Source: Chloroflexota bacterium
GTDB taxonomy: Bacteria; Chloroflexota; Dehalococcoidia; Lucifugimonadales; UBA3495
Reading direction: 5' to 3'
DNA: 10,684 nucleotides
Assembly: GCA_028874675.1 (NCBI GenBank)
Contig: JAPPJA010000129.1
Span: 1-10,684, forward strand
A program made the position numbers and the translations under genes. This document shows, piece by piece, positions 1 to 6,539 of this stretch. The notes under the pieces were generated by a model. The model was given only the letters and a program-made list of their open reading frames with translations. It ran no database searches and had not been told where the DNA came from. Positions within the stretch are counted from its first letter, which is position 1. Each line of letters opens with the position of its first letter.

Positions 1-97
1 CCCCCAGGGTGGCCCCGGATTTTCGGGCCTCGTCAATCAGCGAAGGGGGCACTATGTGGGCGTGGGAGTCGATGCGAGCCGGTTGAGACTGGGACAT
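1..97 (-). CDS. Amidohydrolase family protein, N-terminal fragment (runs off the left edge)
   Basis: Only the first 32 codons are present. The peptide starts MSQSQPARIDSHAHIVPP. Asp10 and the HxH pair His12/His14 match the metal-binding strand-1 motif of amidohydrolase-superfamily enzymes, and the form D-x-H-x-H followed by V-P-P is typical of the amidohydrolase_2 (ACMSD-like) branch, whose members hydrolyse or decarboxylate carboxylated substrates. The ATG at 97-95 has a GGAG ribosome site at 108-105, seven bases upstream. The gene lies 104 bases after oppC on the same strand and has a candidate promoter of its own, so it may be transcribed both alone and by readthrough. The substrate cannot be inferred, because the rest of the barrel is outside the window. 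Confidence 0.75.
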   Translation of the reverse strand, partial: MSQSQPARIDSHAHIVPPSLIDEARKSGATLG

Positions 98-140
98 AAG
101 GACGCTCCGTTCATTGCCGGTTTTGGAATGGCGTTTGGAT

Positions 141-168
141 AATATACCAGAAGGGCCCCAGCTGACAG
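141..168 (-). promoter_or_regulatory. Candidate sigma-70 promoter for the amidohydrolase gene
   Basis: Read on the minus strand there is CTGTCA (168-163, 4 of 6 to TTGACA), a 16-base spacer, and TATATT (146-141, 5 of 6) preceded by TG one base upstream (extended -10). Transcription would start near 134, about 37 bases before the ATG. A short palindrome, TTGCCCGGCAA (169-179), abuts the -35 box and could be a control site. Sequence match only. Confidence 0.35.
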
Positions 169-187
169 TTGCCCGGCAAGGCTGGCC

Positions 188-214
188 CAGGCAGGAAATG
201 CCTAGAGCTGCCTG
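188..214 (-). other. Hairpin over the oppC stop codon, possible weak terminator
   Basis: A perfect 7-bp inverted repeat, CAGGCAG (188-194) and CTGCCTG (208-214), surrounds the oppC stop at 204-202. A competing 5-bp hairpin (AGGCA/TGCCT, 189-203) overlaps it. No T-run follows on the minus strand, so this does not look like a complete intrinsic terminator. It could slow 3' decay or be chance. Confidence 0.2.
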
Positions 215-1092
215 AGACGGGGGTCTAGCAAGTCCCTGAGCCAGTCACCCATGAGGTTCATCGACAGGACGGTGAGCACAATGGCCATGCCTGGGAAAAG
301 GGCCATCCACCAGGCCACCACGATAAAGTTGCGGCCCTCCGCCACCATCTGACCCCAGGAAGGCTCGGGCGGCGGTACTCCCAGCCCGAGGAAGCTCAGG
401 GTAGCCTCCAGAAGAATCACGGAGCCTACCTGCAGGGTGGCCAGCACTATGATGGTATTGAATACGTTGGGCAGGATGTGGCGGGACATTATGCGGGCGG
501 GAGAAGAGCCTATGGACCGGGCCAGCACCACGAAGTCCCGCTCCTTGACCGTCAAAACCTCACCCCGGATCTGCCGGGCATAGTTGGCCCAGTTGAGGCA
601 GCCGATTACGATTATTACGGTCACGATGCCCGGCTGCAGCACCGCAACCAGGACCAGGGCCATCAGAATAGTTGGCAGGGCCAGGGCAATGTCCACCAGG
701 CGCATTATTACTCCGTCCATGCGGCCGCCGAAGTAACCGGAGGCCAGTCCCAGAACCGTGCCAATGCCGCCGGCAATGAAAATGGCGAAGATGGACACTA
801 TCAGCGAGACGCGGGCCCCGTAAACTATGCGACTGTAAACATCGCGGCCCAGGCTGTCGGTGCCCAGCAGGTGAGCCGAGCTGCCGCCCTCCACCCAGGC
901 CGGAGGTATGAAGGCATCGGCCAGCTTGCCGAAGGTTGGCGCCTCGGGAGCCAGGAAACGGGCGAAAACGGCGAATACAACCACGGCGAGCAGTATTACC
1001 CCCGGGATCAGGGGCGCCCTTCGGAGCTGCCGCCAGAACCCGCTGACCTGCCGAGCCCTGACCAGCCGCGGGGTGGTTCCTGCGTCAGCCAA
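202..1092 (-). CDS. oppC: Peptide/opine/nickel-type ABC transporter permease, OppC/DppC family
   Basis: One of the two membrane subunits of a peptide-type importer. The 296 residues are normal for the family. The N-terminal cytoplasmic tail leads into a first membrane helix at about 29-47. The hallmark block HLLGTDSLGRDVYSR (74-88) precedes the core BPD_transp_1 domain, with further hydrophobic segments near 96-117, 130-166, 214-238 and 259-282. The EAA coupling loop that docks on the ATPases is clear at about 177-210, with Gly195 and Ile206-Leu207-Pro208. The start codon is TTG at 1092-1090; the strong GGAAGG ribosome site just upstream (1102-1097) and the lack of an in-frame ATG before the core domain support it. 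The gene is 57 bases after oppB and is the last of the five importer genes. The transported substrate (di- or oligopeptide, opine, other) cannot be told from this subunit. Confidence 0.93.
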   Translation of the reverse strand: MADAGTTPRLVRARQVSGFWRQLRRAPLIPGVILLAVVVFAVFARFLAPEAPTFGKLADAFIPPAWVEGGSSAHLLGTDSLGRDVYSRIVYGARVSLIVSIFAIFIAGGIGTVLGLASGYFGGRMDGVIMRLVDIALALPTILMALVLVAVLQPGIVTVIIVIGCLNWANYARQIRGEVLTVKERDFVVLARSIGSSPARIMSRHILPNVFNTIIVLATLQVGSVILLEATLSFLGLGVPPPEPSWGQMVAEGRNFIVVAWWMALFPGMAIVLTVLSMNLMGDWLRDLLDPRLRQL

Positions 1093-1149
1093 CGTTCCCT
1101 TCCACTGTTTTCAACTCGATTGCGCTCCGGTTGGTTATTGCCGTTGTGG

Positions 1150-2067
1150 TCATTCGTAGCGGATCCGGGGGTCCAGGTACCCGTAAAAGATGTCCACCAG
1201 GAAGTTGATGGTAATGAACAGCAGGCCGCCAAACATGACCACCGTCTGGATGATGGCAAAGTCGTTGGACTGAATTCCCCGGATGGCCAGCAGCCCGACG
1301 CCCGGCCAGGAGAAGATGGTCTCAACCACCACAAATCCGGTCAGGAAGTTGCCCAGGATGAGCCCCAGGAAAGTGACCACCGGAATGGCGGCATTGCGCA
1401 GGGCATGGTTCCAGATGACGACGTTCTCCGGCACACCCTTTACCCGGGCCAGCTTGATGTATTCGCTGTCCAGCACGTCCAGCATGGCCGAGCGCGTAAT
1501 CCTCATGATGCCGGCCACGGTGAACCAGCCCAGGGTGACTGAAGGTAGCACGTAATGGAGGGGCCCGTCGCGACCGGAGGTGGGCAGCAGGCTCCAGGAT
1601 ACGGCAAACACCCAGATGAGGATGATGCCCAGCCAGAAAGCGGGCACCGACTGGCCCAGCATGGCAATGGTCTTGCCCGCGTAGTCTATCCAGGTGTCCC
1701 GCTTTACGGCGGAGAGGATTCCCATGGGAATGGCGATGATTACGCTCAGGGACATGGCGGTAAGGGTCAACTGGACGGTGGCCGGTATGCGTCGGGCCAG
1801 CATTTCCACCGCCGGTTCCTTCCAGAATATGGATTCGCCGAAGTTGCCCGTGGCCGCATTCCTGAGGAAGATGGCGTACTGGACGTAGATGGGTTCGTCC
1901 AGGCTCCAGAGTTCGCCCATCTTGTCCCACTGCTCCTGGGAGTAGTCGTCGCCCAGCAGCACGTCCCTGGGGTCGCCGGTAAGGCGGGCCAGGAAGAAGA
2001 CGATCAGGCTCAGGGCAACCATGCTCACCAGCGCCTGGACGAAGCGGGCCAGTATGTATCTACGCAT
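1150..2067 (-). CDS. oppB: Peptide/opine/nickel-type ABC transporter permease, OppB/DppB family
   Basis: The second membrane subunit, pairing with oppC to form the translocation path. The 305 residues match the family's usual length. The start MRRYILARFVQAL is typical, with helix 1 at about 9-27. The N-terminal domain includes Gly74-Asn-Phe-Gly77. Core helices lie near 100-121, 136-157, 172-188, 228-249 and 272-292. The EAA-like cytoplasmic loop runs through about 192-229 (Gly211; Arg224-Asn225-Ala226), and the FSWPGVGLL block (252-260) is a strong OppB/DppB signature. ATG at 2067-2065 has AGGT about five bases upstream. The 95-base gap from the upstream binding-protein gene contains a hairpin with T-run that may limit readthrough into the permeases. 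No defects seen. Confidence 0.94.
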   Translation of the reverse strand: MRRYILARFVQALVSMVALSLIVFFLARLTGDPRDVLLGDDYSQEQWDKMGELWSLDEPIYVQYAIFLRNAATGNFGESIFWKEPAVEMLARRIPATVQLTLTAMSLSVIIAIPMGILSAVKRDTWIDYAGKTIAMLGQSVPAFWLGIILIWVFAVSWSLLPTSGRDGPLHYVLPSVTLGWFTVAGIMRITRSAMLDVLDSEYIKLARVKGVPENVVIWNHALRNAAIPVVTFLGLILGNFLTGFVVVETIFSWPGVGLLAIRGIQSNDFAIIQTVVMFGGLLFITINFLVDIFYGYLDPRIRYE

Positions 2068-2089
2068 TCAGGACCTGCATCCTTGATGG

Positions 2090-2142
2090 AAAAAGACCCC
2101 CGCGTCCCCCGTACCGGAGCGGAACCTCCCCGGGGAGACGCG
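2090..2142 (-). terminator. Possible leaky terminator or attenuator between the binding protein and oppB
   Basis: On the transcribed (minus) strand CGCGTCTCCCC (2142-2132) can pair with GGGGGACGCG (2110-2101) with one bulged T, giving about 10 bp of GC-rich stem around a 21-base loop. After six more bases comes TTTTT (2094-2090). The stem is strong, but its separation from the T-run makes full termination doubtful. Partial termination here would favour binding-protein mRNA over permease mRNA, a known pattern in importer operons. Alternatively it is a 3' stabilising hairpin. Confidence 0.42.
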
Positions 2143-2162
2143 GAAGTAAGTCTGGATCTGTA

Positions 2163-4010
2163 TCAGTTGGCGTGTCCCACGCTTTCCAGTTCAGTGGTAA
2201 AGCGTTCGCCCAGCCGGGGCGACCAACTGCCAACCCGGGGCCCGATGGCGTAGAGGCTGGCGGTCTGGACAACGGGAATAACCGTGCGCTCGTCCAGCAG
2301 TATCCCGTAGGCTTCGCGAATGAGCTCGTCCTTTTCCTCCAGGTTGGTGGAGGCCTGAATTCTCGGGGTAAGGGCTTCCAGTTCCGAATTGCAGGCGAAC
2401 AGGGCCGTGCGCTCGGCCGTGCAGCGATACTGGGAGATGAGCCGCCTGGTGGTGTCGGTAAGGTGGCCCAGGCGCATCAGCCAGATCTTGCCTTCCAGCT
2501 CCCTGGCCCTGCGCATGGCCGAATGGGCGCTTCCCTGCAGGTTCAGCTTCAGTTCCACGTCCAGGCCTGCGGCCTCCCACATGCCGGCAATGGCTTCCGC
2601 CAACTGGGGCCCTTCAGGAATACCGCCCAGGGGCCGCTGCTGGAACTCAAAGGTCAGGCCGGCCTTGCCCGACTCTGCCAGCAACTGCTTTGCCCGTTCG
2701 AGATCATAGGGGTCGGGCTCTTCCCAGCGGGCGTCGTAGCCCAGGGAAATGGGGGACAGGTCGGTAATGCCGGTAGGTACGGCGCCGCCGGCGAAGACGA
2801 CGTCGGCCAGTTCCTGGCGGTTAATGGCCAGGCTCAGGGCTTCCCGGAATACGGGGTCGGCATTGGGGTTGTTGGGGTCCGGCGCATCTATGCCGGTGGT
2901 GCCCGGAATGTAAACCACGGGCACGATGAAGACGCCGGCGACTCCGGGGTTGAGGATGGTGCGCACATTGGCCGCTTCCGCCTGTCGCTTGAAGGACCCG
3001 GGCAGAAGGGCGATGTCCACCTCGCCGCTCAATACCTGGGCGAGACGGGTTGAGGCCTCGGGAGTAATCCGGAATTTAGTGGTCTTCCACTGGGGCACTA
3101 TGCGCCAGTGGCGGCCCTCGGTGGCCTCGACCTCCATGGACTCGCCCAGCTTGTGTTCCACGAATTCGTAGGGGCCGGTGCCGATGGCCTCGCGGCGGGC
3201 GCCGTCGAGACCGACTTCCTTGACGAAGGCGCGGGACATCATTCCCGTGCCGTTATTGCCCGAGGAAAGGTCCATAAAGGCAGTGAGGAAGGGGTTCTTG
3301 GTGTATTCCACCTGGACCGTGTAGGTATCCAGGGCCCGCACCTGGGGTTCGGCCTGCAGCTGGGCAGCCACCGACGGGTGGGTGGACTCTTCGTTGTAAA
3401 GCCACTGGTCGAGGCTGTATGCGGCGTCGGAGGCGGTGAACTCGCCATAGCCGCCGTGGAAGGGAACGCCCTCCTTCAGGTTGTAGGTAACGGTACGGCC
3501 GTCTTCGGAAAGCGACCATTCCTCAGCCAGGCCCGGCTTGAATTCCCAGGTTACGGGGTCCAGCAGCAGCAGGGTTTCCATGACGCGTTCCCAGTAGAAT
3601 CGCTGGGTAACGCCCTCCCATGGCAGCCACGACTCGGTATCGTAATCAAACTCCGATACGGTCAGAATGCCCTCGGGGACACGGACCGAATCCGCGGGTT
3701 CAGGTACGGCCGTAGGCTCTGCGGTAACGCTGCCTTCCTGCTGGGCGGCGGCGGCAGGAACCGGCGCCTGGGACTGATCCGGCGCCTGGGTCGGTTCCGC
3801 CCCGGTCATGGCTTCCTGGCCGGCGGGCGCCGGAGCGGCCGGCTGTGCGGCGGCCGGAGCGGCCGGGGCAGCGGATGCGGCAGGTTCGGAGGCCGCGGGT
3901 GGCGGGGCCTCAGTCGGAGTGGCCGAACTGCCACAGCCAACGGCCACGCTGGCCAGCGCCATCAGCGACAGACAAATTCCCAACAGCCGGAAAAATCTTC
4001 CTGTTTTCAT
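2163..4010 (-). CDS. Extracellular solute-binding lipoprotein, family 5 (peptide/nickel type)
   Basis: Captures substrate outside the membrane and delivers it to OppBC. Residues 1-25 form a lipoprotein signal peptide: basic start MKTGRFFR, hydrophobic core, then Ala-Val-Gly before Cys26, the predicted lipid-anchored residue (a slightly loose lipobox). Residues 27-108 are a low-complexity Ala/Pro/Gln/Glu tether, as in cell-surface lipoproteins of monoderm bacteria. The SBP_bac_5 domain fills about 112-615, with the conserved early block FKPGLAEEWSLSEDGRTVTY, a GTGPYEF motif, and a late FREALSLAINRQEL block. At 615 residues it is long because of the tether. ATG at 4010-4008 has GGGAG 11 bases upstream. 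It sits between oppF and oppB, so it belongs to this importer. Ligand specificity is not readable; family 5 proteins also bind opines, metals-chelates and sugars. Confidence 0.93.
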   Translation of the reverse strand: MKTGRFFRLLGICLSLMALASVAVGCGSSATPTEAPPPAASEPAASAAPAAPAAAQPAAPAPAGQEAMTGAEPTQAPDQSQAPVPAAAAQQEGSVTAEPTAVPEPADSVRVPEGILTVSEFDYDTESWLPWEGVTQRFYWERVMETLLLLDPVTWEFKPGLAEEWSLSEDGRTVTYNLKEGVPFHGGYGEFTASDAAYSLDQWLYNEESTHPSVAAQLQAEPQVRALDTYTVQVEYTKNPFLTAFMDLSSGNNGTGMMSRAFVKEVGLDGARREAIGTGPYEFVEHKLGESMEVEATEGRHWRIVPQWKTTKFRITPEASTRLAQVLSGEVDIALLPGSFKRQAEAANVRTILNPGVAGVFIVPVVYIPGTTGIDAPDPNNPNADPVFREALSLAINRQELADVVFAGGAVPTGITDLSPISLGYDARWEEPDPYDLERAKQLLAESGKAGLTFEFQQRPLGGIPEGPQLAEAIAGMWEAAGLDVELKLNLQGSAHSAMRRARELEGKIWLMRLGHLTDTTRRLISQYRCTAERTALFACNSELEALTPRIQASTNLEEKDELIREAYGILLDERTVIPVVQTASLYAIGPRVGSWSPRLGERFTTELESVGHAN

Positions 4011-4086
4011 ATCAATAAATTCTCCCTTTGAATATCGGACCCTTGGGCGGGGCCGTTCCCGACGGGGCGTAGTGCTTGTCTGGGCA

Positions 4087-4116
4087 AATATAAGGAACGC
4101 AGGCGCCGCCGCGCAA
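4087..4116 (-). promoter_or_regulatory. Weak internal promoter candidate ahead of the binding-protein gene
   Basis: The 124-base gap between oppF and the binding-protein gene holds TTGCGC (4116-4111), an 18-base spacer, and TATATT (4092-4087) on the minus strand. The -35 match is only 3 of 6. An internal promoter would let the abundant binding protein be made independently of the ATPases, but the sequence support is thin. Confidence 0.25.
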
Positions 4117-4134
4117 GCGCAACTTTCCGCTCAA

Positions 4135-5172
4135 TCAGGTACCTCCCTGAATTCCGGGAACGGTTGCGCCCCGGGGGACGCTGGTGGGGTAAAGGTGGCA
4201 GGCCACCTCGTGACCATCCTCGGCCGGGGCCAGAAGAGGCTGAACCGTTTCGCAGACGGGCATTGCCGCCGGGCAGCGGGGGAAGAACCGGCACCCGGAG
4301 GGAGGATCCAGGGGACTTGGCACCTCGCCTGAAATGACTACCTCTTCCCGCGCCACGTCCGGTCGCACCGGCAGGGCCGCGGAAAGGAGGGCGCGGGTGT
4401 AGGGATGCAGGGGGTTGGTGAAGACCCGCCTGGAGGTGGACCTCTCAACCAGCTGCCCCAGGTACATAACCCCCACATGGTCGCTGAGAAAGCGTACTGT
4501 GCCCAGGTCGTGGGCGATGAGCAGGTAACTGAGGCCCAGGTCCTGCTGCAGGGCCTTGAGCAGGTTGATGATCTGGGCGCGAATGGAAGCGTCCAGGGCG
4601 GACACGGGCTCGTCCAGAATTACCAGCCTGGGAAAGGCGGAAAGCGCGCGGGCAATGGCTATGCGCTGCCGCTGCCCTCCGCTGAACTCGTGAGGGTAGT
4701 TGGAGGCGGTGGCCGGATTCAACCCTACCTGGTCCAGCACTTCCGCCACCCGTTCCTCAATCTGGCGCCTGGGGGTGTCGGTGGTTACGGTCAGGGGGTC
4801 GCCAACAATGTCCCGGACCCGCATGCGCGGGGAAAGGGAGCTGAAGGGGTCCTGGAAGACAGCCCCCACGGTCCCGCGATATTTTCTCAGCGATTCTCCC
4901 GACAGGCGCGTTAAGGGCTGGCCCTCAAATACTATCTCGCCCTCGGTGAGGGGTTCCAGCAGCAGTATCAGCTTGGCCAGCGTGGACTTGCCGCAGCCCG
5001 ACTCTCCCACCAGGCCGAAGGTTTCGCCGGGCGCAATGGTGAAGGCCACGTCGTCCACCGCCTTGATGTAGCCCACCGGCCGGCGGAACAGCACGCCCTG
5101 GTTCACAGGGAAGTATTTCCGTACGTGTTGAACGTCCAGCAGCGGCTGCTGGCTTCCTGCCGTCGCCGTCAT
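4135..5172 (-). CDS. oppF: Peptide ABC transporter ATP-binding protein, OppF/DppF family
   Basis: One of two cytoplasmic ATPases that power the importer. In the 345 residues are Walker A GESGCGKST (56-64), Q-loop Gln107, signature FSGGQRQR (163-170), Walker B LVILDEP (183-189), D-loop SALD (191-194) and the H-loop His221, so the ATPase site looks complete. The C-terminal oligopeptide/dipeptide extension starts near 250 with HPYTRALLSA. It carries four cysteines (294, 300, 307, 325) in the C-x5-C-x6-C-x17-C arrangement typical of this family, for which [4Fe-4S] binding has been reported in some members. The VRKYFPV start and the insertion before the core strand (GVLFRRPVGYIKAV) mark it as the F rather than the D subunit. 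The ATG overlaps the oppD stop as ATGA, which implies translational coupling. Confidence 0.94.
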   Translation of the reverse strand: MTATAGSQQPLLDVQHVRKYFPVNQGVLFRRPVGYIKAVDDVAFTIAPGETFGLVGESGCGKSTLAKLILLLEPLTEGEIVFEGQPLTRLSGESLRKYRGTVGAVFQDPFSSLSPRMRVRDIVGDPLTVTTDTPRRQIEERVAEVLDQVGLNPATASNYPHEFSGGQRQRIAIARALSAFPRLVILDEPVSALDASIRAQIINLLKALQQDLGLSYLLIAHDLGTVRFLSDHVGVMYLGQLVERSTSRRVFTNPLHPYTRALLSAALPVRPDVAREEVVISGEVPSPLDPPSGCRFFPRCPAAMPVCETVQPLLAPAEDGHEVACHLYPTSVPRGATVPGIQGGT

Positions 5173-6230
5173 CTGCTACCGTCTCCATAAAGCCAGCAGG
5201 CAGCCGTATGGCTGGCGGGGGGGCCGGCGGCTCCCGGCTCGGCTATTCCCGTCTCAAAGGTTGGGGGATACTCCTGCGTGCAGATATCCATGGCCTCGGA
5301 GCAACGGGGCGCGAAGGGGCAGCCGGGAGGAAGGTCGTAGAGGGAAGGCGGTTGACCGGGTATGGTGGTAAGCCACTCAACTTCGGTATCCGGGTCGGGA
5401 AGGGAATGGATCAGCGCCCTGGCATAGGGATGACGGGGTGAACCGAACAGTTCCCGGGTTGGGGCCATCTCAACTATCCTGCCGGCGTACATTACCGCCA
5501 CCCGATCGCATACCCTGGCCACAATTCCGAAGTCGTGGGTAACGAAAATCATGGAGAAACGGTGCTCTTCCTGCAGGTCTTTCAGCAGCTGGAGGTACTG
5601 GGCCTGAATTGTGACGTCCAGGGAGGTGGTAGGCTCGTCGGCGATCAGCACCGAGGGCTGGGATGAGAGGGCAATAGCGCCCACGATTCGCTGGCGCATG
5701 CCACCGCTCATCTGGTGGGGGTAGTCGTTGGCCCGAACTTCCGGGGCGGGGATGCGCACCCAGCGCAGTAGCTGCTGTACCCGGTCCTTGAGGCCGGACC
5801 CGTGAAGGCCCAGGTGGTACATTGAGCCCTCCCCCACCTGTTTTTCCACGTTGAAAACGGGGTTCAGGGAGGTCATTGGGTCCTGGAGCACCATCGAGAC
5901 GTGACGGCCCCGTATCTGCTCCATTTCATGGCGCGACAGTTGAAGCAGGTCGGTATCTCCCAGCCAGATTTCGCCACCGATTATGCGCCCGGCGGGCTCC
6001 GGGACCAGTCTGAGGATGGAGAGGCAGGTAATGCTCTTTCCGGAACCCGATTCTCCTACCAGGCCCAGGGTTTCGCCGGGTTCCAGGGTAAAACTGACGC
6101 CGTCCACGGCCTTCACCACGCCGCGACCGGTGTAGAACCAGGTCTGAAGGTCCTTTACTTCAAGGCGTGATGGCGATGAGGGAGCGTCCAGGGAAGTTCC
6201 GGCATCAGAAGGAAAAGTGGTCACAATCAC
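5169..6230 (-). CDS. oppD: Peptide ABC transporter ATP-binding protein, OppD/DppD family
   Basis: Partner ATPase of OppF. In the 353 residues are Walker A GESGSGKS (59-66), Q-loop Gln116 (LQDPMTSLNP), signature MSGGMRQR (174-181; the GGM form is usual for OppD), Walker B VLIADEP (194-200), TTSLD D-loop and His232. The C-terminal extension has PPGCPFAPRC and cysteines 304, 310, 317 and 345, as in OppF. The start is GTG at 6230-6228, with no clear ribosome site. A second GTG two codons in is equally possible, and the first ~22 residues before LEVKDLQTWF look like a non-conserved tail, so the true start is uncertain. It is the first gene of the operon, about 50 bases after the predicted transcription start. 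Confidence 0.94.
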   Translation of the reverse strand: MIVTTFPSDAGTSLDAPSSPSRLEVKDLQTWFYTGRGVVKAVDGVSFTLEPGETLGLVGESGSGKSITCLSILRLVPEPAGRIIGGEIWLGDTDLLQLSRHEMEQIRGRHVSMVLQDPMTSLNPVFNVEKQVGEGSMYHLGLHGSGLKDRVQQLLRWVRIPAPEVRANDYPHQMSGGMRQRIVGAIALSSQPSVLIADEPTTSLDVTIQAQYLQLLKDLQEEHRFSMIFVTHDFGIVARVCDRVAVMYAGRIVEMAPTRELFGSPRHPYARALIHSLPDPDTEVEWLTTIPGQPPSLYDLPPGCPFAPRCSEAMDICTQEYPPTFETGIAEPGAAGPPASHTAACWLYGDGSR

Positions 6231-6286
6231 CTGGCCATACGGGGCAAGGATGGGACTGTTGACGGAAGGACGGAGATATTGAGAGC

Positions 6287-6315
6287 ATTAAACGCGGGGA
6301 GGATACGGTTGTCAA
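6287..6315 (-). promoter_or_regulatory. Sigma-70 type promoter of the importer operon
   Basis: On the minus strand a perfect TTGACA (6315-6310) is followed by exactly 17 bases and TTTAAT (6292-6287, 5 of 6 to TATAAT). Transcription would begin near 6280, giving a leader of about 50 bases before oppD. This is the best promoter match in the window and is correctly placed and oriented. Confidence 0.65.
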
Positions 6316-6374
6316 GGTAGTGGCAGCGGCGGTCGGGGCGATTGAATTCCACAGGACGTTACGCCAGCTGTACA

Positions 6375-6394
6375 TACCGCTTGTATTGGCGGTA
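6375..6394. promoter_or_regulatory. Inverted repeat between divergent promoters, candidate operator
   Basis: TACCGC (6375-6380) and GCGGTA (6389-6394) form a perfect 6-bp dyad with an 8-base A/T-rich centre (TTGTATTG), a size usual for a dimeric helix-turn-helix regulator. It lies between the two divergent promoters and is centred about 56 bases upstream of the predicted plus-strand start. It could serve an activator of the plus-strand gene or a regulator of both. No regulator gene is in the window. Confidence 0.35.
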
Positions 6395-6405
6395 CGAGCA
6401 GGGCA

Positions 6406-6434
6406 TTGCCTTGCGGACGGGCGGGCAGTAGAAT
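6406..6434 (+). promoter_or_regulatory. Candidate promoter for the NMT1-like gene
   Basis: TTGCCT (6406-6411, 4 of 6) is followed by a 17-base spacer and TAGAAT (6429-6434, 5 of 6). Transcription would start near 6441, leaving a ~100-base leader before the ATG at 6540. No riboswitch was recognised in that leader. Confidence 0.45.
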
Positions 6435-6539
6435 GCCATCAACGCCGAGAGAGATTTGGCCGCGGGAGACTTGACTGCGGAAGATTAACGGTCGGCGCCC
6501 TCAGTACCCCGCAATCCCAACGGGAGGGTTAAGGGAGTT

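Noticed and set aside
478..1542. 354-codon plus-strand open frame opposite oppB/oppC
   Set aside because: Composition is Gln/His/Gly-rich and patternless; it lies antisense to two clear permease genes.
3108..4031. 307-codon plus-strand open frame opposite the binding-protein gene
   Set aside because: The Gly/Arg-rich sequence is the mirror of the Ala/Pro tether codons; no ribosome site or homology.
6320..6532. 70-codon plus-strand frame in the divergent control region
   Set aside because: It overlaps both promoters and the dyad, and has no recognisable content.
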